A stretch of DNA of 64,000 bases, taken from positions 1,302,001-1,366,000 of the forward strand of contig NZ_CP075371.1 of NCBI RefSeq assembly GCF_018459925.1, read 5' to 3'. Shown in pieces: positions 15,577 through 24,867 of this stretch. The DNA is from Nocardioides aquaticus. GTDB taxonomy: Bacteria > Actinomycetota > Actinomycetes > Propionibacteriales > Nocardioidaceae. The translations under genes and the position numbers were made by a program. How positions within the stretch are numbered: the first letter of the stretch is position 1; each line of letters starts with the position of its first letter. The notes under the pieces were generated by a model. It saw only the letters and a program-made list of their open reading frames with translations. It did no database searches and was not told the origin of the DNA.

Positions 15577-16833
15577 GTGATCCTGCCCCCGCCTCCGTCG
15601 GTCGCCGACGGGGCCGAGCAGCAGGACGTCGTCTCCTGGGTCGCCGAGCACCTCGGCGACCTCGCCCTGGAGGGACCCGGGGGGATCGCCGCCGGGGGGA
15701 TCAGCGGCGGCCAGTCCGCGGCCGACACCGCCCTGGCGACGCTCGACGTCACCGGCTACGCCTCCCGCCGCAGCACGGTGCTGCCGGAGTCGCGGCGCGG
15801 CGCCAGCAGGATGTCGCCCTACATCCGCCACGGCCTGCTCCGGCTCCGCGAGGTCTGGGACGCCGCCGGTGCCGCACCCGCCCGCGACCGCCGCAAGTAC
15901 CGCGACGAGCTGCTCTGGCAGGAGTACGCCCGGCACCTGTACGCCCGCGTCGGCACCGACCTCGGCACCTCGCTGCGCCACGACCAGCCGCGGCCCGCGC
16001 CCGGGGCCGTCGCGGCCGGACCGGTCAGCGTGGCCGACCCGTGGCCGGCGCAGATGCGGTGCATGGAGGTCGTCGTCGGCGAGCTCCACGACGACGGCTG
16101 GCTGGTCAACCAGACCCGGATGTGGCTGGCCTCGCAGTGGACGGTCCGGGCCGGCGCCGACTGGCGCGACGGCGAGCAGGAGATGTTCGTGCACCTGCTC
16201 GACGGCTCGCGGGCGGCCAACCGGCTGGGCTGGCAGTGGACCACCGGCACCGGCAGCGGCAAGCCGTACGGGTTCAGCCGCTGGCAGGTCGAGAAGCGGG
16301 CGCCGGCCCTGTGCGGCTCCTGCGCGCTGTCCCACGCCTGCCCGGTCCAGTCGTGGCCCGACGCCGACCGGGGTCCCGCCGTCGACGGCCCCGACCTGTC
16401 CCGCGGCGAGATCCCGGCCGGCCCCGCGACGATCGAGGGTGACGGGGGAGAGGTGGTCTGGCTGACCGCGGAGTCCCTCGGCGAGGGCGACCCGGCGCTG
16501 GCCGCCGACCCCGCCCGGCCGGCCGTCTTCGTCTTCGACGAGCCGCTGCTGCGCCGGTTGACGCTCTCGGGCAAGCGCCTGGTCTTCCTCGCCGAGACCC
16601 TCGGCGAGCTGGCCGCCGGCCGCGACCTGGAGGTCCGCCGGGGCGTGGTCCCCGAGGAGCTGGGTCGCCGCCCCGTCGCGGCGACCTGGGCACCGGTCCC
16701 CGGCTGGGCCCGTCACGCCGCCCGCGTCGACGTGGTCGAGACGCACCCCTGGCCCTGGCTGGCCCGTCCCCGGCCGACCGCGGTGCAGTCCTTCTCGGCC
16801 TGGCGCAAGGGCATCGGCGCGCCCGCCCCGTGA
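15577..16833 (+). CDS. Photolyase/cryptochrome-like flavoprotein with swapped domain order and four Cys
   Basis: 418 residues. The first ~260 match the FAD-binding helical domain of photolyases: GGISGGQSAADTAL, SRMSPYIRHGLLRLREVW, KYRDELLWQEYARHLY, MRCMEVVVGELHDDGWLVNQ, LLDGSRAANRLGWQW. In known photolyases this domain is C-terminal. Here residues ~291-415 instead look like the normally N-terminal alpha/beta antenna domain: VVWLTAESLGEGDPAL, ARPAVFVFDEPLL, SGKRLVFLAETLGEL, EVRRGVVPEEL and AVQSFSAWRKG, the usual end of that domain. Cys162, 246, 249 and 255 have a spacing reminiscent of the Fe-S bacterial cryptochromes/photolyases (one Cys ~85 residues before a CxxC). The FAD-contacting TGTDAAPYFRxFNP segment is changed to TGTGSGKPYGFSRW. 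GTG start, 3 nt after the pterin dehydratase stop. DNA repair or light sensing is inferred. Confidence 0.8.
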   Translation: MILPPPPSVADGAEQQDVVSWVAEHLGDLALEGPGGIAAGGISGGQSAADTALATLDVTGYASRRSTVLPESRRGASRMSPYIRHGLLRLREVWDAAGAAPARDRRKYRDELLWQEYARHLYARVGTDLGTSLRHDQPRPAPGAVAAGPVSVADPWPAQMRCMEVVVGELHDDGWLVNQTRMWLASQWTVRAGADWRDGEQEMFVHLLDGSRAANRLGWQWTTGTGSGKPYGFSRWQVEKRAPALCGSCALSHACPVQSWPDADRGPAVDGPDLSRGEIPAGPATIEGDGGEVVWLTAESLGEGDPALAADPARPAVFVFDEPLLRRLTLSGKRLVFLAETLGELAAGRDLEVRRGVVPEELGRRPVAATWAPVPGWARHAARVDVVETHPWPWLARPRPTAVQSFSAWRKGIGAPAP

Positions 16834-16882
16834 CCCACCCGCCGGGCCGGGCGGTGGACGTGAGTCCACGACCTGGGACCGG

Positions 16883-16900
16883 TGTCTCACCATGTGGCCA
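16883..16900 (+). promoter_or_regulatory. Imperfect palindrome upstream of the ilvB leader
   Basis: TGTCTCAC-CAT-GTGGCCA resembles the perfect palindrome upstream of the leuB leader (GTCCCAC-ATC-GTGGGAC, 32413-32429). A shared operator for a branched-chain amino acid regulator (for example of the IclR-type LtbR/NdgR class known in actinobacteria) is possible; identity of the regulator is a guess. Confidence 0.35.
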
Positions 16901-16939
16901 GTCGAGCGTAGGCTGCTGACGCGGCCAGGGGCCCCGGGC

Positions 16940-16945
16940 TACGGT
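16940..16945 (+). promoter_or_regulatory. -10 element before the ilvB leader peptide
   Basis: TACGGT, then 6 nt, then the leader ATG at 16952, suggesting that the leader peptide is translated from the 5' end of the transcript. A second TAGGCT hexamer at 16909-16914 could serve an earlier start. Confidence 0.5.
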
Positions 16946-16951
16946 GGCGGC

Positions 16952-16990
16952 ATGCGCCACCTCCTCGTACGTCCTCGACGCGTCGGCTAG
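16952..16990 (+). CDS. ilvB leader peptide ([12 protein letters not shown])
   Basis: A 12-codon ORF ending in TAG, with consecutive Leu-Leu-Val codons. It is followed 19 nt later by a terminator hairpin and then ilvB. This is the standard layout for ribosome-mediated attenuation of branched-chain amino acid operons: stalling at the Leu/Val codons when charged tRNA is scarce would prevent the terminator from forming. Too short for ordinary gene finders. Confidence 0.8.
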   Translation: MRHLLVRPRRVG

Positions 16991-17009
16991 TCACACCGCC
17001 AGCGCGTCA

Positions 17010-17042
17010 CCCCTCGTTGCCCGGGCAACCGAGGGGTTTTTT
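17010..17042 (+). terminator. Attenuator terminator of ilvBNC
   Basis: CCCCTCG (17010-17016) pairs with CGAGGGG (17030-17036); the inner TTGCCCGGGCAA extends the stem with one bulged C. Six T follow directly (17037-17042). It lies between the leader peptide and ilvB, so it acts as a conditional terminator. Confidence 0.88.
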
Positions 17043-17075
17043 GTTGCCAGGACCAGCCCCGAGAACGGACCAGAC

Positions 17076-18845
17076 ATGACCCAGCAGAGCACGACGACGT
17101 CGTCGGGCACGATCACCGGCGCGCAGAGCCTGATCCGCTCGCTCGAGGCGGCCGGCACCGAGCACGTGTTCGGGATCCCGGGCGGCGCGATCCTCCCGGC
17201 GTACGACCCGATGATGGACTCCTCGATGCGCCACATCCTCGTCCGCCACGAGCAGGGCGCGGGCCACGCCGCCCAGGGGTACGCCGCCGCCAGCGGCCGG
17301 GTGGGCGTCTGCATGGCCACCTCGGGCCCCGGGGCGACGAACCTGGTCACCCCGCTGGCCGACGCGCACATGGACTCGGTGCCCCTGGTCGCGATCACCG
17401 GACAGGTGGGCGCCTCGATGATCGGCACCGACGCCTTCCAGGAGGCCGACATCCGCGGCATCACGATGCCGATCACCAAGCACAACTTCCTGGTCACCGA
17501 CCCCGCCGAGATCCCGCGCGCGGTGGCCCAGGCCTTCCACATCGCCTCCACCGGGCGCCCCGGCCCGGTCCTGGTCGACGTGGCCAAGTCCGCGCTCACC
17601 GCGCAGACCACCTTCGCCTGGCCCACCGACCTCGGTCTGCCCGGCTACCGCCCCGTCACCAGGCCGCACGCCAAGCAGGTCCGCGAGGCCGCCCGGCTGA
17701 TCCTCGAGTCCCGCAAGCCCGTGCTCTACGTCGGCGGCGGGACCATCCGCTCGAACGCCTCGGCCGAGCTGCTGCGCCTGGCCGAGATGACCGGCATCCC
17801 GGTGGTCACCACGCTGATGGCGCTCGGCGCCTTCCCGGACTCCCACCCGCAGCACCTCGGGATGCCCGGCATGCACGGCACCGTGGCCGCGGTCGCCGGC
17901 CTGCAGAAGGCCGACCTGCTGATCACCCTCGGTGCCCGCTTCGACGACCGCGTGACCGGCAACCTCGACTCCTTCGCCCCCGGCGCCAAGGTCATCCACG
18001 CCGACATCGACCCGGCCGAGATCGGCAAGAACCGGCACGCGGACGTGCCGATCGTCGGCGACGTCCGCGAGGTCCTCGCCGACCTGATCGTCCTGCTGCA
18101 GGCCGAGGCGGACCAGGGCACCACCGGCGACTACGAGGGGTGGGTCGACTTCCTGGCCGGGGTCAAGAAGACCTACCCGCTGGGCTACGACGTGCCCGCC
18201 GACGGCGCGCTCTCCCCGCAGTACGTCATCGAGCGCCTCGGCGCGATCGCCGGCCCCGACACCATCTACACCTCCGGCGTCGGGCAGCACCAGATGTGGG
18301 CGGCGCACTTCGTCAAGTACGAGAAGCCGCGCACCTGGCTCAACTCCGGCGGCCTCGGCACGATGGGCTACTCGGTGCCGGCCGCGATGGGCGCCAAGGT
18401 CGCCTGCCCGGACAGCACCGTGTGGGCCATCGACGGCGACGGCTGCTTCCAGATGACCAACCAGGAGCTGGCCACCTGCGCGATCAACGACATCCCGATC
18501 AAGGTCGCCATCATCAACAACGAGTCGCTGGGCATGGTGCGGCAGTGGCAGACCCTCTTCTACGAGGAGCGGTACTCCAACACCGACCTGCACTCCAAGC
18601 GCATCCCCGACTTCGTCAAGCTCGCGGAGGCGTACGGCTGCGTCGGCCTGGCCTGCGAGCGGCCCGAGGACGTGGACGCCACGATCGAGAAGGCGATGGG
18701 CATCAACGACACGCCCGTCGTGGTCGACTTCCGGGTCCACCGCGACGCCATGGTGTGGCCGATGGTCGCCGCCGGCACCTCGAACGACGACATCAAGCAC
18801 GCGCGCGACCTGGCGCCCGAGTTCGACGAGGACGAGCTGACATGA
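17076..18845 (+). CDS. ilvB: Acetolactate synthase, large (catalytic) subunit
   Basis: 589 residues. Thiamine-diphosphate enzyme that condenses two pyruvates, or pyruvate with 2-ketobutyrate, in the first shared step of valine, leucine and isoleucine synthesis. Visible: the N-terminal TPP domain with the catalytic Glu in [14 protein letters not shown], the central FAD domain ([20 protein letters not shown]), and the C-terminal TPP/Mg motif [15 protein letters not shown]. The start ATG at 17076 was chosen because it follows the attenuator and a purine-rich GAGAACGGA. Its TGA overlaps the ilvN start (ATGA). Confidence 0.97.
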   Translation: MTQQSTTTSSGTITGAQSLIRSLEAAGTEHVFGIPGGAILPAYDPMMDSSMRHILVRHEQGAGHAAQGYAAASGRVGVCMATSGPGATNLVTPLADAHMDSVPLVAITGQVGASMIGTDAFQEADIRGITMPITKHNFLVTDPAEIPRAVAQAFHIASTGRPGPVLVDVAKSALTAQTTFAWPTDLGLPGYRPVTRPHAKQVREAARLILESRKPVLYVGGGTIRSNASAELLRLAEMTGIPVVTTLMALGAFPDSHPQHLGMPGMHGTVAAVAGLQKADLLITLGARFDDRVTGNLDSFAPGAKVIHADIDPAEIGKNRHADVPIVGDVREVLADLIVLLQAEADQGTTGDYEGWVDFLAGVKKTYPLGYDVPADGALSPQYVIERLGAIAGPDTIYTSGVGQHQMWAAHFVKYEKPRTWLNSGGLGTMGYSVPAAMGAKVACPDSTVWAIDGDGCFQMTNQELATCAINDIPIKVAIINNESLGMVRQWQTLFYEERYSNTDLHSKRIPDFVKLAEAYGCVGLACERPEDVDATIEKAMGINDTPVVVDFRVHRDAMVWPMVAAGTSNDDIKHARDLAPEFDEDELT

Positions 18846-19372
18846 CCAAGCACACGTTGTCGGTCCTCGTGGAGGACAAGCCCGGCGTCCTGGCCCGCAT
18901 CGCCGGGCTGTTCAGCCGCCGCGGCTTCAACATCGAGTCCCTCGCGGTCGGCCCCACCGAGCACGTCGACATCTCCCGGATGACGATCGTGGTCAACGTG
19001 GAGTCCACGCCGCTCGAGCAGGTCACCAAGCAGCTGAACAAGCTGGTCGAGGTGATCAAGATCGTCGAGCTCGACCGCGACACCTCGGTGACGCGCGAGC
19101 TGATGCTGGTCAAGATCGCCGCCACGCCCGAGACCCGCGGGCAGGTGCTCGACACCGTCCAGCTGTTCCGCGCCAAGGTCATCGACGTGGCCAGTGAGGC
19201 GCTCACGGTCCAGATCGTCGGCAACCGCGACAAGCTCGGCGACTTCCTGCGCGTGGTCGAGCCCTTCGGGGTCCGCGAGCTCGTCCAGTCGGGCATGGTC
19301 GCGATCGGTCGCGGGCAGCGCTCGATCTCCGAGCGCTCGCTGCGCCCCGTCGCGCCGACCCGGGCCGTCTGA
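18842..19372 (+). CDS. ilvN: Acetolactate synthase, small (regulatory) subunit
   Basis: 176 residues. N-terminal ACT domain ([32 protein letters not shown]) that binds valine for feedback inhibition, followed by the ALS_ss C-terminal domain (RELMLVKI ... [20 protein letters not shown]). Associates with IlvB. Translationally coupled to ilvB by a 4-nt overlap and followed 54 nt later by ilvC. Confidence 0.97.
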   Translation: MTKHTLSVLVEDKPGVLARIAGLFSRRGFNIESLAVGPTEHVDISRMTIVVNVESTPLEQVTKQLNKLVEVIKIVELDRDTSVTRELMLVKIAATPETRGQVLDTVQLFRAKVIDVASEALTVQIVGNRDKLGDFLRVVEPFGVRELVQSGMVAIGRGQRSISERSLRPVAPTRAV

Positions 19373-20455
<1,083 letters not shown>

Positions 20456-20508
20456 CCTCCCACGGTGGGCCCGGTCGTACGACCGACGGTCACCGTCCGC
20501 AGCACCTC

Positions 20509-20541
20509 GAGCCCGTCGCCGGGAACACCGGCGGCGGGCTC
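20509..20541 (+). terminator. Intrinsic-like terminator after ilvC
   Basis: A 14-bp stem: 20509-20522 (GAGCCCG-T-CGCCGG) pairs with 20528-20541 (CCGGCG-G-CGGGCTC) with one G-U pair and a GAACA loop. Only scattered T follow, as is common in high-GC actinobacteria. Confidence 0.65.
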
Positions 20542-20556
20542 GTGCGTTGTGCCGGC

Positions 20557-21306
20557 ATGCGTATCGAGATCTGGTCCGACGTCGTCTGCCCCTGGTGCTA
20601 CGTCGGCAAGCGCCGGCTGGAGAAGGCGCTGGTCGCCCTGGGCGAGGCGCACCCGTCCGCTGCGCCCGGCGGCCCGGAGGCGCCCGAGGTCGTCTTCCGC
20701 TCCTTCCAGCTCGAGCCGGGCGCGCCCACCACGCCCACCGACTCGCTGGCCGAGCACCTCGGCGGCAAGTACGGCGGCGGCGCGGAGAACGGGCGCCGCC
20801 TGATCGACCAGATGGAGGCCGTCGCGGCCGAGGAGGGGCTGCTCTACCGTCTCGGCGACGCCCAGCGGGTCGGCACCCTCGACGCCCACCGGCTGCTGCA
20901 CGCGGCGCTGGAGGTCTCGCCCGCGGTGCAGGCCGACCTCAAGGAGCGGCTGATGGCGGCCTACATGATCGAGGCACGCAACGTCGCCGACCACGACGAG
21001 CTCGTCGCGATGGCGGGGGAGTCGGGGATGGACGAGGCGGTGGCCCGCGAGGTGCTCGGCAGCGGCGCCCACGCCGACGGCGTGCAGGCGGACGTCGAGC
21101 AGGGCGCGGCGTACGGCATCTCCGGGGTGCCCTTCACCGTGGTCGACGGCCGGTACGGCGTCTCCGGCGCCCAGCCGGTCGAGGTGTTCACCCAGACCCT
21201 CGAGCGGGCGTGGACCGACGCCCACCCCGAGCCGGCACCCCTGCTCACGACGGTCGGCGGGACGGCCGGGGGCGAGGCCTGCGGGCCCGAGGGCTGTGCG
21301 ATCTGA
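20557..21306 (+). CDS. DsbA family oxidoreductase (FrnE/2-hydroxychromene isomerase-like)
   Basis: 249 residues, cytosolic (no signal peptide). Thioredoxin-fold with a CPWC redox motif in IWSDVVCPWCYVGKRRLE, a helical insertion, and the cis-Pro loop YGISGVPFTVVDGRYGVSGAQP. FrnE-type proteins act in disulfide handling and polyketide redox steps. A second cysteine pair at the extreme C-terminus (EACGPEGCAI) is characteristic of several actinobacterial members. Start at the ATG that begins the first strand (MRIEIWSDVV). Confidence 0.87.
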   Translation: MRIEIWSDVVCPWCYVGKRRLEKALVALGEAHPSAAPGGPEAPEVVFRSFQLEPGAPTTPTDSLAEHLGGKYGGGAENGRRLIDQMEAVAAEEGLLYRLGDAQRVGTLDAHRLLHAALEVSPAVQADLKERLMAAYMIEARNVADHDELVAMAGESGMDEAVAREVLGSGAHADGVQADVEQGAAYGISGVPFTVVDGRYGVSGAQPVEVFTQTLERAWTDAHPEPAPLLTTVGGTAGGEACGPEGCAI

Positions 21307-21347
21307 GTGTGACCCAGGTCGCAGGTGCAGATGAGAGGACTCTCATC

Positions 21348-21366
21348 TAAGGTGAGCCTCACCTAA
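21348..21366 (+). promoter_or_regulatory. IdeR/DtxR iron box of efeUOB
   Basis: TAAGGTGAGCCTCACCTAA, a 19-bp near-perfect palindrome matching the DtxR/IdeR consensus (TTAGGTTAGCCTAACCTAA type). It ends 20 nt before the efeU start, so iron-loaded IdeR would block transcription. Confidence 0.88.
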
Positions 21367-21386
21367 GAACACCGGGAGGCGGCACC

Positions 21387-22277
21387 GTGCTCGCGAACTA
21401 CCTGATCGGGCTCCGCGAGGGGCTCGAGGCCGCGCTCATCGTGAGCATCCTGGTCGCCTACCTCGTCAAGACCGACCGACGTCACCTGCTCCGCCCGGTC
21501 TGGGCCGGTGTCGCGCTCGCTTTGCTGGTCAGCCTGGCCTTCGGCGCGCTGCTGACCTACGGCCCGCGCGGGCTGACCTTCCGGGCCCAGGAGCTGATCG
21601 GCGGAAGCCTGTCGATCATCGCCGTCGGCTTCGTGACCTGGATGGTCTTCTGGATGGCCGGTGCCGCCCGCGGTCTCAGCGGTCAGCTGCGTGGACGGGT
21701 CGACGCCGCCGCCGAGGGCCGTCCCTGGTCGCTGGTCGTGGTGGCCGTGCTGGCGGTCGGGCGCGAGGGCCTGGAGACGGCGCTGTTCCTGTGGGCGGCC
21801 ACGCAGGCCGGCACGGACGCGGCCGTCGTCGGCGCGCCCGCGCCCACCTGGCAGCCGCTGCTCGGCGCCGGGCTCGGCATCCTCACCGCGGTCGTGGTCG
21901 GCTGGCTGCTCTACCGCGGCGCGGTCACGATCAACCTGTCGGTGTTCTTCACCTGGACCGGCGCCTTCCTGGTCGTCGTCGCGGCCGGGGTGCTCTCCTA
22001 CGGCGTCCACGACCTGCAGGAGGCCGGCGTGCTGCCGGGCCTGAACACCCTCGCCTTCGACGTCTCCGACGTGATCGAGCCCGGCGCTTGGTACGCCGTG
22101 GTGCTCAAGGGCGTCTTCAACTTCTCCCCGGCCACCACCGTGCTCGAGGCCGTGGCCTGGGTGCTCTACCTCGTGCCGACGATGACGCTCTTCCTGCGCT
22201 CGGTGCGCCGCCGCGACGCCGGTGGGCCGCCCGCACGGCCGCCCGTCCCCGCCGCGCCCGCCGCCTCGGCCTCCTGA
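21387..22277 (+). CDS. efeU: FTR1-family iron permease
   Basis: 296 residues, seven predicted membrane helices. Two iron-binding REGLE motifs, the signature of the Ftr1/EfeU family, are at residues 10-14 (IGLREGLEAALIV) and near 124 (VGREGLETALFLW). It carries ferric iron across the membrane in the EfeUOB system. GTG start preceded by GGGAGGCGG. First gene of the operon; efeO follows after 36 nt. Confidence 0.93.
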   Translation: MLANYLIGLREGLEAALIVSILVAYLVKTDRRHLLRPVWAGVALALLVSLAFGALLTYGPRGLTFRAQELIGGSLSIIAVGFVTWMVFWMAGAARGLSGQLRGRVDAAAEGRPWSLVVVAVLAVGREGLETALFLWAATQAGTDAAVVGAPAPTWQPLLGAGLGILTAVVVGWLLYRGAVTINLSVFFTWTGAFLVVVAAGVLSYGVHDLQEAGVLPGLNTLAFDVSDVIEPGAWYAVVLKGVFNFSPATTVLEAVAWVLYLVPTMTLFLRSVRRRDAGGPPARPPVPAAPAASAS

Positions 22278-22313
22278 CCCTCCCTGCTCCCGCCTCCCGA
22301 AGGAACCCGCTCC

Positions 22314-23489
22314 ATGACGCACCTGCGCCCGCTCACCGCCACCCTCGCCGCGCTCGCCCTCGGCGGCGGGCTGAGCGCCTGCACCGAGAACGCGCCCGCC
22401 GGTGACGCCGCCGGGGGCGAGGGACGCGCGCTCAGCGTGTCGTCGACCTCGGACGCCTGCGAGGTCTCCGCCGAGGAGGCCCCCGCCGGCACCCTGACCT
22501 TCGACGTCACCAACGCCGGGGACGAGGTCACCGAGTTCTACCTCCTCGCCGAGGACGGCCTGCGGATCGTGGCCGAGGTCGAGAACGTCGGCCCGAACCT
22601 GTCGCGCCAGCTCGTCGTCGACGCCCCCGCCGGCGAGTACGTCACCGCCTGCAAGCCCGGCATGGTCGGCGAGGGCATCCGCTCGGCGTTCACCGTGACG
22701 CCGTCCGACGAGGAGGTCGTGGTCTCGGCCGACGAGCAGCAGCTCGTCGACGACGCCGAGGGCAGCTACCAGACCTACGTCCAGGACCAGTCCGACCAGC
22801 TCGTCGTGGGCACCGAGGCGTTCGTGGCGGCGTACACGAGCGGGGACGACGACCGCGCCCGTGAGATCTACCCCGAGGCGCGCACCCACTGGGAGCGGAT
22901 CGAGACGGTCGCGGAGTCCTTCGGCGACCTCGACCCGCAGATGGACGCCCGTGAGGCCGACCTCGAGCCCGGCCAGGCCTGGACGGGGTGGCACCTGCTG
23001 GAGAAGGACCTGTGGCCCCAGCGCGCCCAGGGCTACACCCCGCTCACCGACGCCGAGCGCGCGCGGTACGCGGGCAAGCTGATGGAGGACACCGAGACCC
23101 TGGACGCCCGCATCGGCGAGCTCGAGCTCACCGTCGACCAGATCGCCAACGGCTCCCGCGGGCTGCTGGAGGAGGTCGCGACGGGCAAGGTCACCGGCGA
23201 GGAGGAGTACTGGTCGCGCACCGACCTCTACGACTTCCAGGCCAACGTCGACGGCGCCCGGGTGGGCTTCGAGGGCGTCCGCCCGCTGCTGGAGGAGAAG
23301 GACCCCGAGCTGGCCGCGCAGCTCGACCTGCGCTTCACCGACCTGCAGGACCTGCTCGACGAGCAGCGCCGCGGTGACGGCTTCGTCGGCTACGACGAGG
23401 TCCCCGCCCGTGAGATCAAGCAGCTCGCCGACGCCGTCAACGCCCTCTCCGAGCCGCTGTCGCGCCTGACCGCGGCCGTGCTGGCCTAG
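22314..23489 (+). CDS. efeO: Iron uptake lipoprotein, cupredoxin plus M75 peptidase-like (imelysin) domains
   Basis: 391 residues. Signal with lipobox LSAC, an N-terminal cupredoxin domain (~40-135, with SDACEVSAEEAPAGTLTFDV and CKPGMVGEG), then an all-helical imelysin domain (~145-391) with the THWERIE and GWHLLEKDLW motifs thought to bind iron. It works outside the membrane to capture and hand over iron to EfeU. Ribosome binding site GAAGGA before the ATG. Second gene of the IdeR-boxed operon. Confidence 0.93.
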   Translation: MTHLRPLTATLAALALGGGLSACTENAPAGDAAGGEGRALSVSSTSDACEVSAEEAPAGTLTFDVTNAGDEVTEFYLLAEDGLRIVAEVENVGPNLSRQLVVDAPAGEYVTACKPGMVGEGIRSAFTVTPSDEEVVVSADEQQLVDDAEGSYQTYVQDQSDQLVVGTEAFVAAYTSGDDDRAREIYPEARTHWERIETVAESFGDLDPQMDAREADLEPGQAWTGWHLLEKDLWPQRAQGYTPLTDAERARYAGKLMEDTETLDARIGELELTVDQIANGSRGLLEEVATGKVTGEEEYWSRTDLYDFQANVDGARVGFEGVRPLLEEKDPELAAQLDLRFTDLQDLLDEQRRGDGFVGYDEVPAREIKQLADAVNALSEPLSRLTAAVLA

Positions 23490-23498
23490 GCGGCGCGC

Positions 23499-24761
23499 GT
23501 GGTGCGGGGAGTCTCGCGGCGCGGCCTGCTCGGCGGCGGCGCGGCGGCGGTCGGGCTGGCCGGGGCGTACGGCCTCGGGCGCGTCGACGACCCCGCGACC
23601 GCGACCGCGGGGGCCGGCGAGGAGCGCTACCCGTTCCGCGGGGAGCACCAGGCCGGGATCGTGACCCCGGCCCAGGACCGGCTGCACTTCGCCGCCTTCG
23701 ACGTCACCACCGACTCGCGGGACGAGCTGGTGGCGCTGCTGCAGCTCTGGACGGCCGCCGCCGAGCGGATGACCGGCGGCGGCGCGGCCGGCCCGGTCGG
23801 ACCCGTCGAGGGCGCGGCCGACCTGCCGCCGGACGACACGGGCGAGGCGATCGGCCTGCCGGCCAGCGGGCTGACCCTGACCTTCGGGTTCGGGCCCGGG
23901 CTGTTCCGCGACGCCGCCGGCACGGACCGGTTCGGGCTCGCGGACCGGCAGCCCGCGTCCCTGAAGGACCTGCCGCACTTCCCGGGCGACCAGCTCGTGG
24001 GGCGCCGTACCGGGGGAGACCTGTGCGTCCAGGCCTGCGCCCAGGACCCCCAGGTCGCGGTGCACGCGATCCGCAACCTGGCCCGGATCGGCTTCGGGAC
24101 CGTCGCGATCCGGTGGTCCCAGCTGGGCTTCGGACGCACCTCCAGCACCACGGCCGCCCAGGACACCCCGCGCAACCTGTTCGGGTTCAAGGACGGCACC
24201 GCCAACGTGCGCGCCGAGGACGACACCGCCCTGGGCGAGCACGTCTGGGTCGGGGCCGACGACGACGCCGCCGGCTCGTGGCTGGCCGGCGGGTCCTACC
24301 TGGTCGCCCGACGGATCAACATGACGATCGAGACCTGGGACCGCCAGACCCTGGCCGAGCAGGAGGGGATCGTGGGCCGCGCCAAGGGCACCGGCGCCCC
24401 GCTGTCGGGCGGCGAGGAGACGACCCCGCCGGACTTCGCGATGCCCGGCAGCAACGACCAGCCGGTGATCCCCGTGGACGCCCACGTCCGCGTGGTGCAC
24501 CCCTCGTCGAACGGCGGCGCGCAGATGCTGCGCCGCGGCTACAACTTCGTCGACGGCACGAACGAGCTCGGGGGCCTCGACGCCGGCCTGTTCTTCCTCG
24601 CCTTCGTCCGCGACCCCGAGACCGACTTCGTGCCGGTGCAGCTGGCGATGGCGCGCAGCGACGCGCTGATGGAGTACCTGCGGACCACCGGTTCGGCCCT
24701 CTTCGCCGTGCCGGCCGGCGTGGGCGAGGGCGAGCACGTGGGCCAGGCCCTCTTCACCTAG
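23499..24761 (+). CDS. efeB: Deferrochelatase/Dyp-type peroxidase, Tat-exported
   Basis: 420 residues. A twin-arginine signal opens the protein (SRRGLLGGGAAAVGLAGAYG). The Dyp peroxidase core has NLFGFKDGTANV with the distal catalytic Asp, the proximal heme His within PVDAHVRVVHP, and a distal Arg (RRGYNF region). EfeB oxidises ferrous iron or removes iron from heme outside the membrane. GTG at 23499 is 9 nt after the efeO stop. A 22-bp repeat array follows its stop by 12 nt. Confidence 0.93.
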   Translation: MVRGVSRRGLLGGGAAAVGLAGAYGLGRVDDPATATAGAGEERYPFRGEHQAGIVTPAQDRLHFAAFDVTTDSRDELVALLQLWTAAAERMTGGGAAGPVGPVEGAADLPPDDTGEAIGLPASGLTLTFGFGPGLFRDAAGTDRFGLADRQPASLKDLPHFPGDQLVGRRTGGDLCVQACAQDPQVAVHAIRNLARIGFGTVAIRWSQLGFGRTSSTTAAQDTPRNLFGFKDGTANVRAEDDTALGEHVWVGADDDAAGSWLAGGSYLVARRINMTIETWDRQTLAEQEGIVGRAKGTGAPLSGGEETTPPDFAMPGSNDQPVIPVDAHVRVVHPSSNGGAQMLRRGYNFVDGTNELGGLDAGLFFLAFVRDPETDFVPVQLAMARSDALMEYLRTTGSALFAVPAGVGEGEHVGQALFT

Positions 24762-24773
24762 GCCCCGCCCGCC

Positions 24774-24834
24774 GAGATGACGCTCGCGGACAGCCGAGAT
24801 GACGCTCGCGGCGGGTCGAGATGACGTTTGCGGC
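24774..24834 (+). repeat. 22-bp repeat array, ~3 units, 3' of efeB
   Basis: Units start at 24774, 24796 and 24818 (the last decayed, GATGACGTTTGCGG). Sense orientation relative to efeB. Same family as 14123-14230. Confidence 0.92.
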
Positions 24835-24867
24835 GCGGCGGGGCCGACCGTGGGGTACACCTGGGCG

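Noticed and set aside
16854..16869. GTGGAC-GTGA-GTCCAC as a terminator of the photolyase gene
   Set aside because: Only a 6-bp stem with no T-run; could be a regulatory site but there is nothing to support either role.
24799..24867. N-terminal extension of the sulfatase beginning MTLA
   Set aside because: It starts inside a 22-bp repeat unit; the lipoprotein signal starts at the GTG at 24868 with a -10 element 6 nt upstream.
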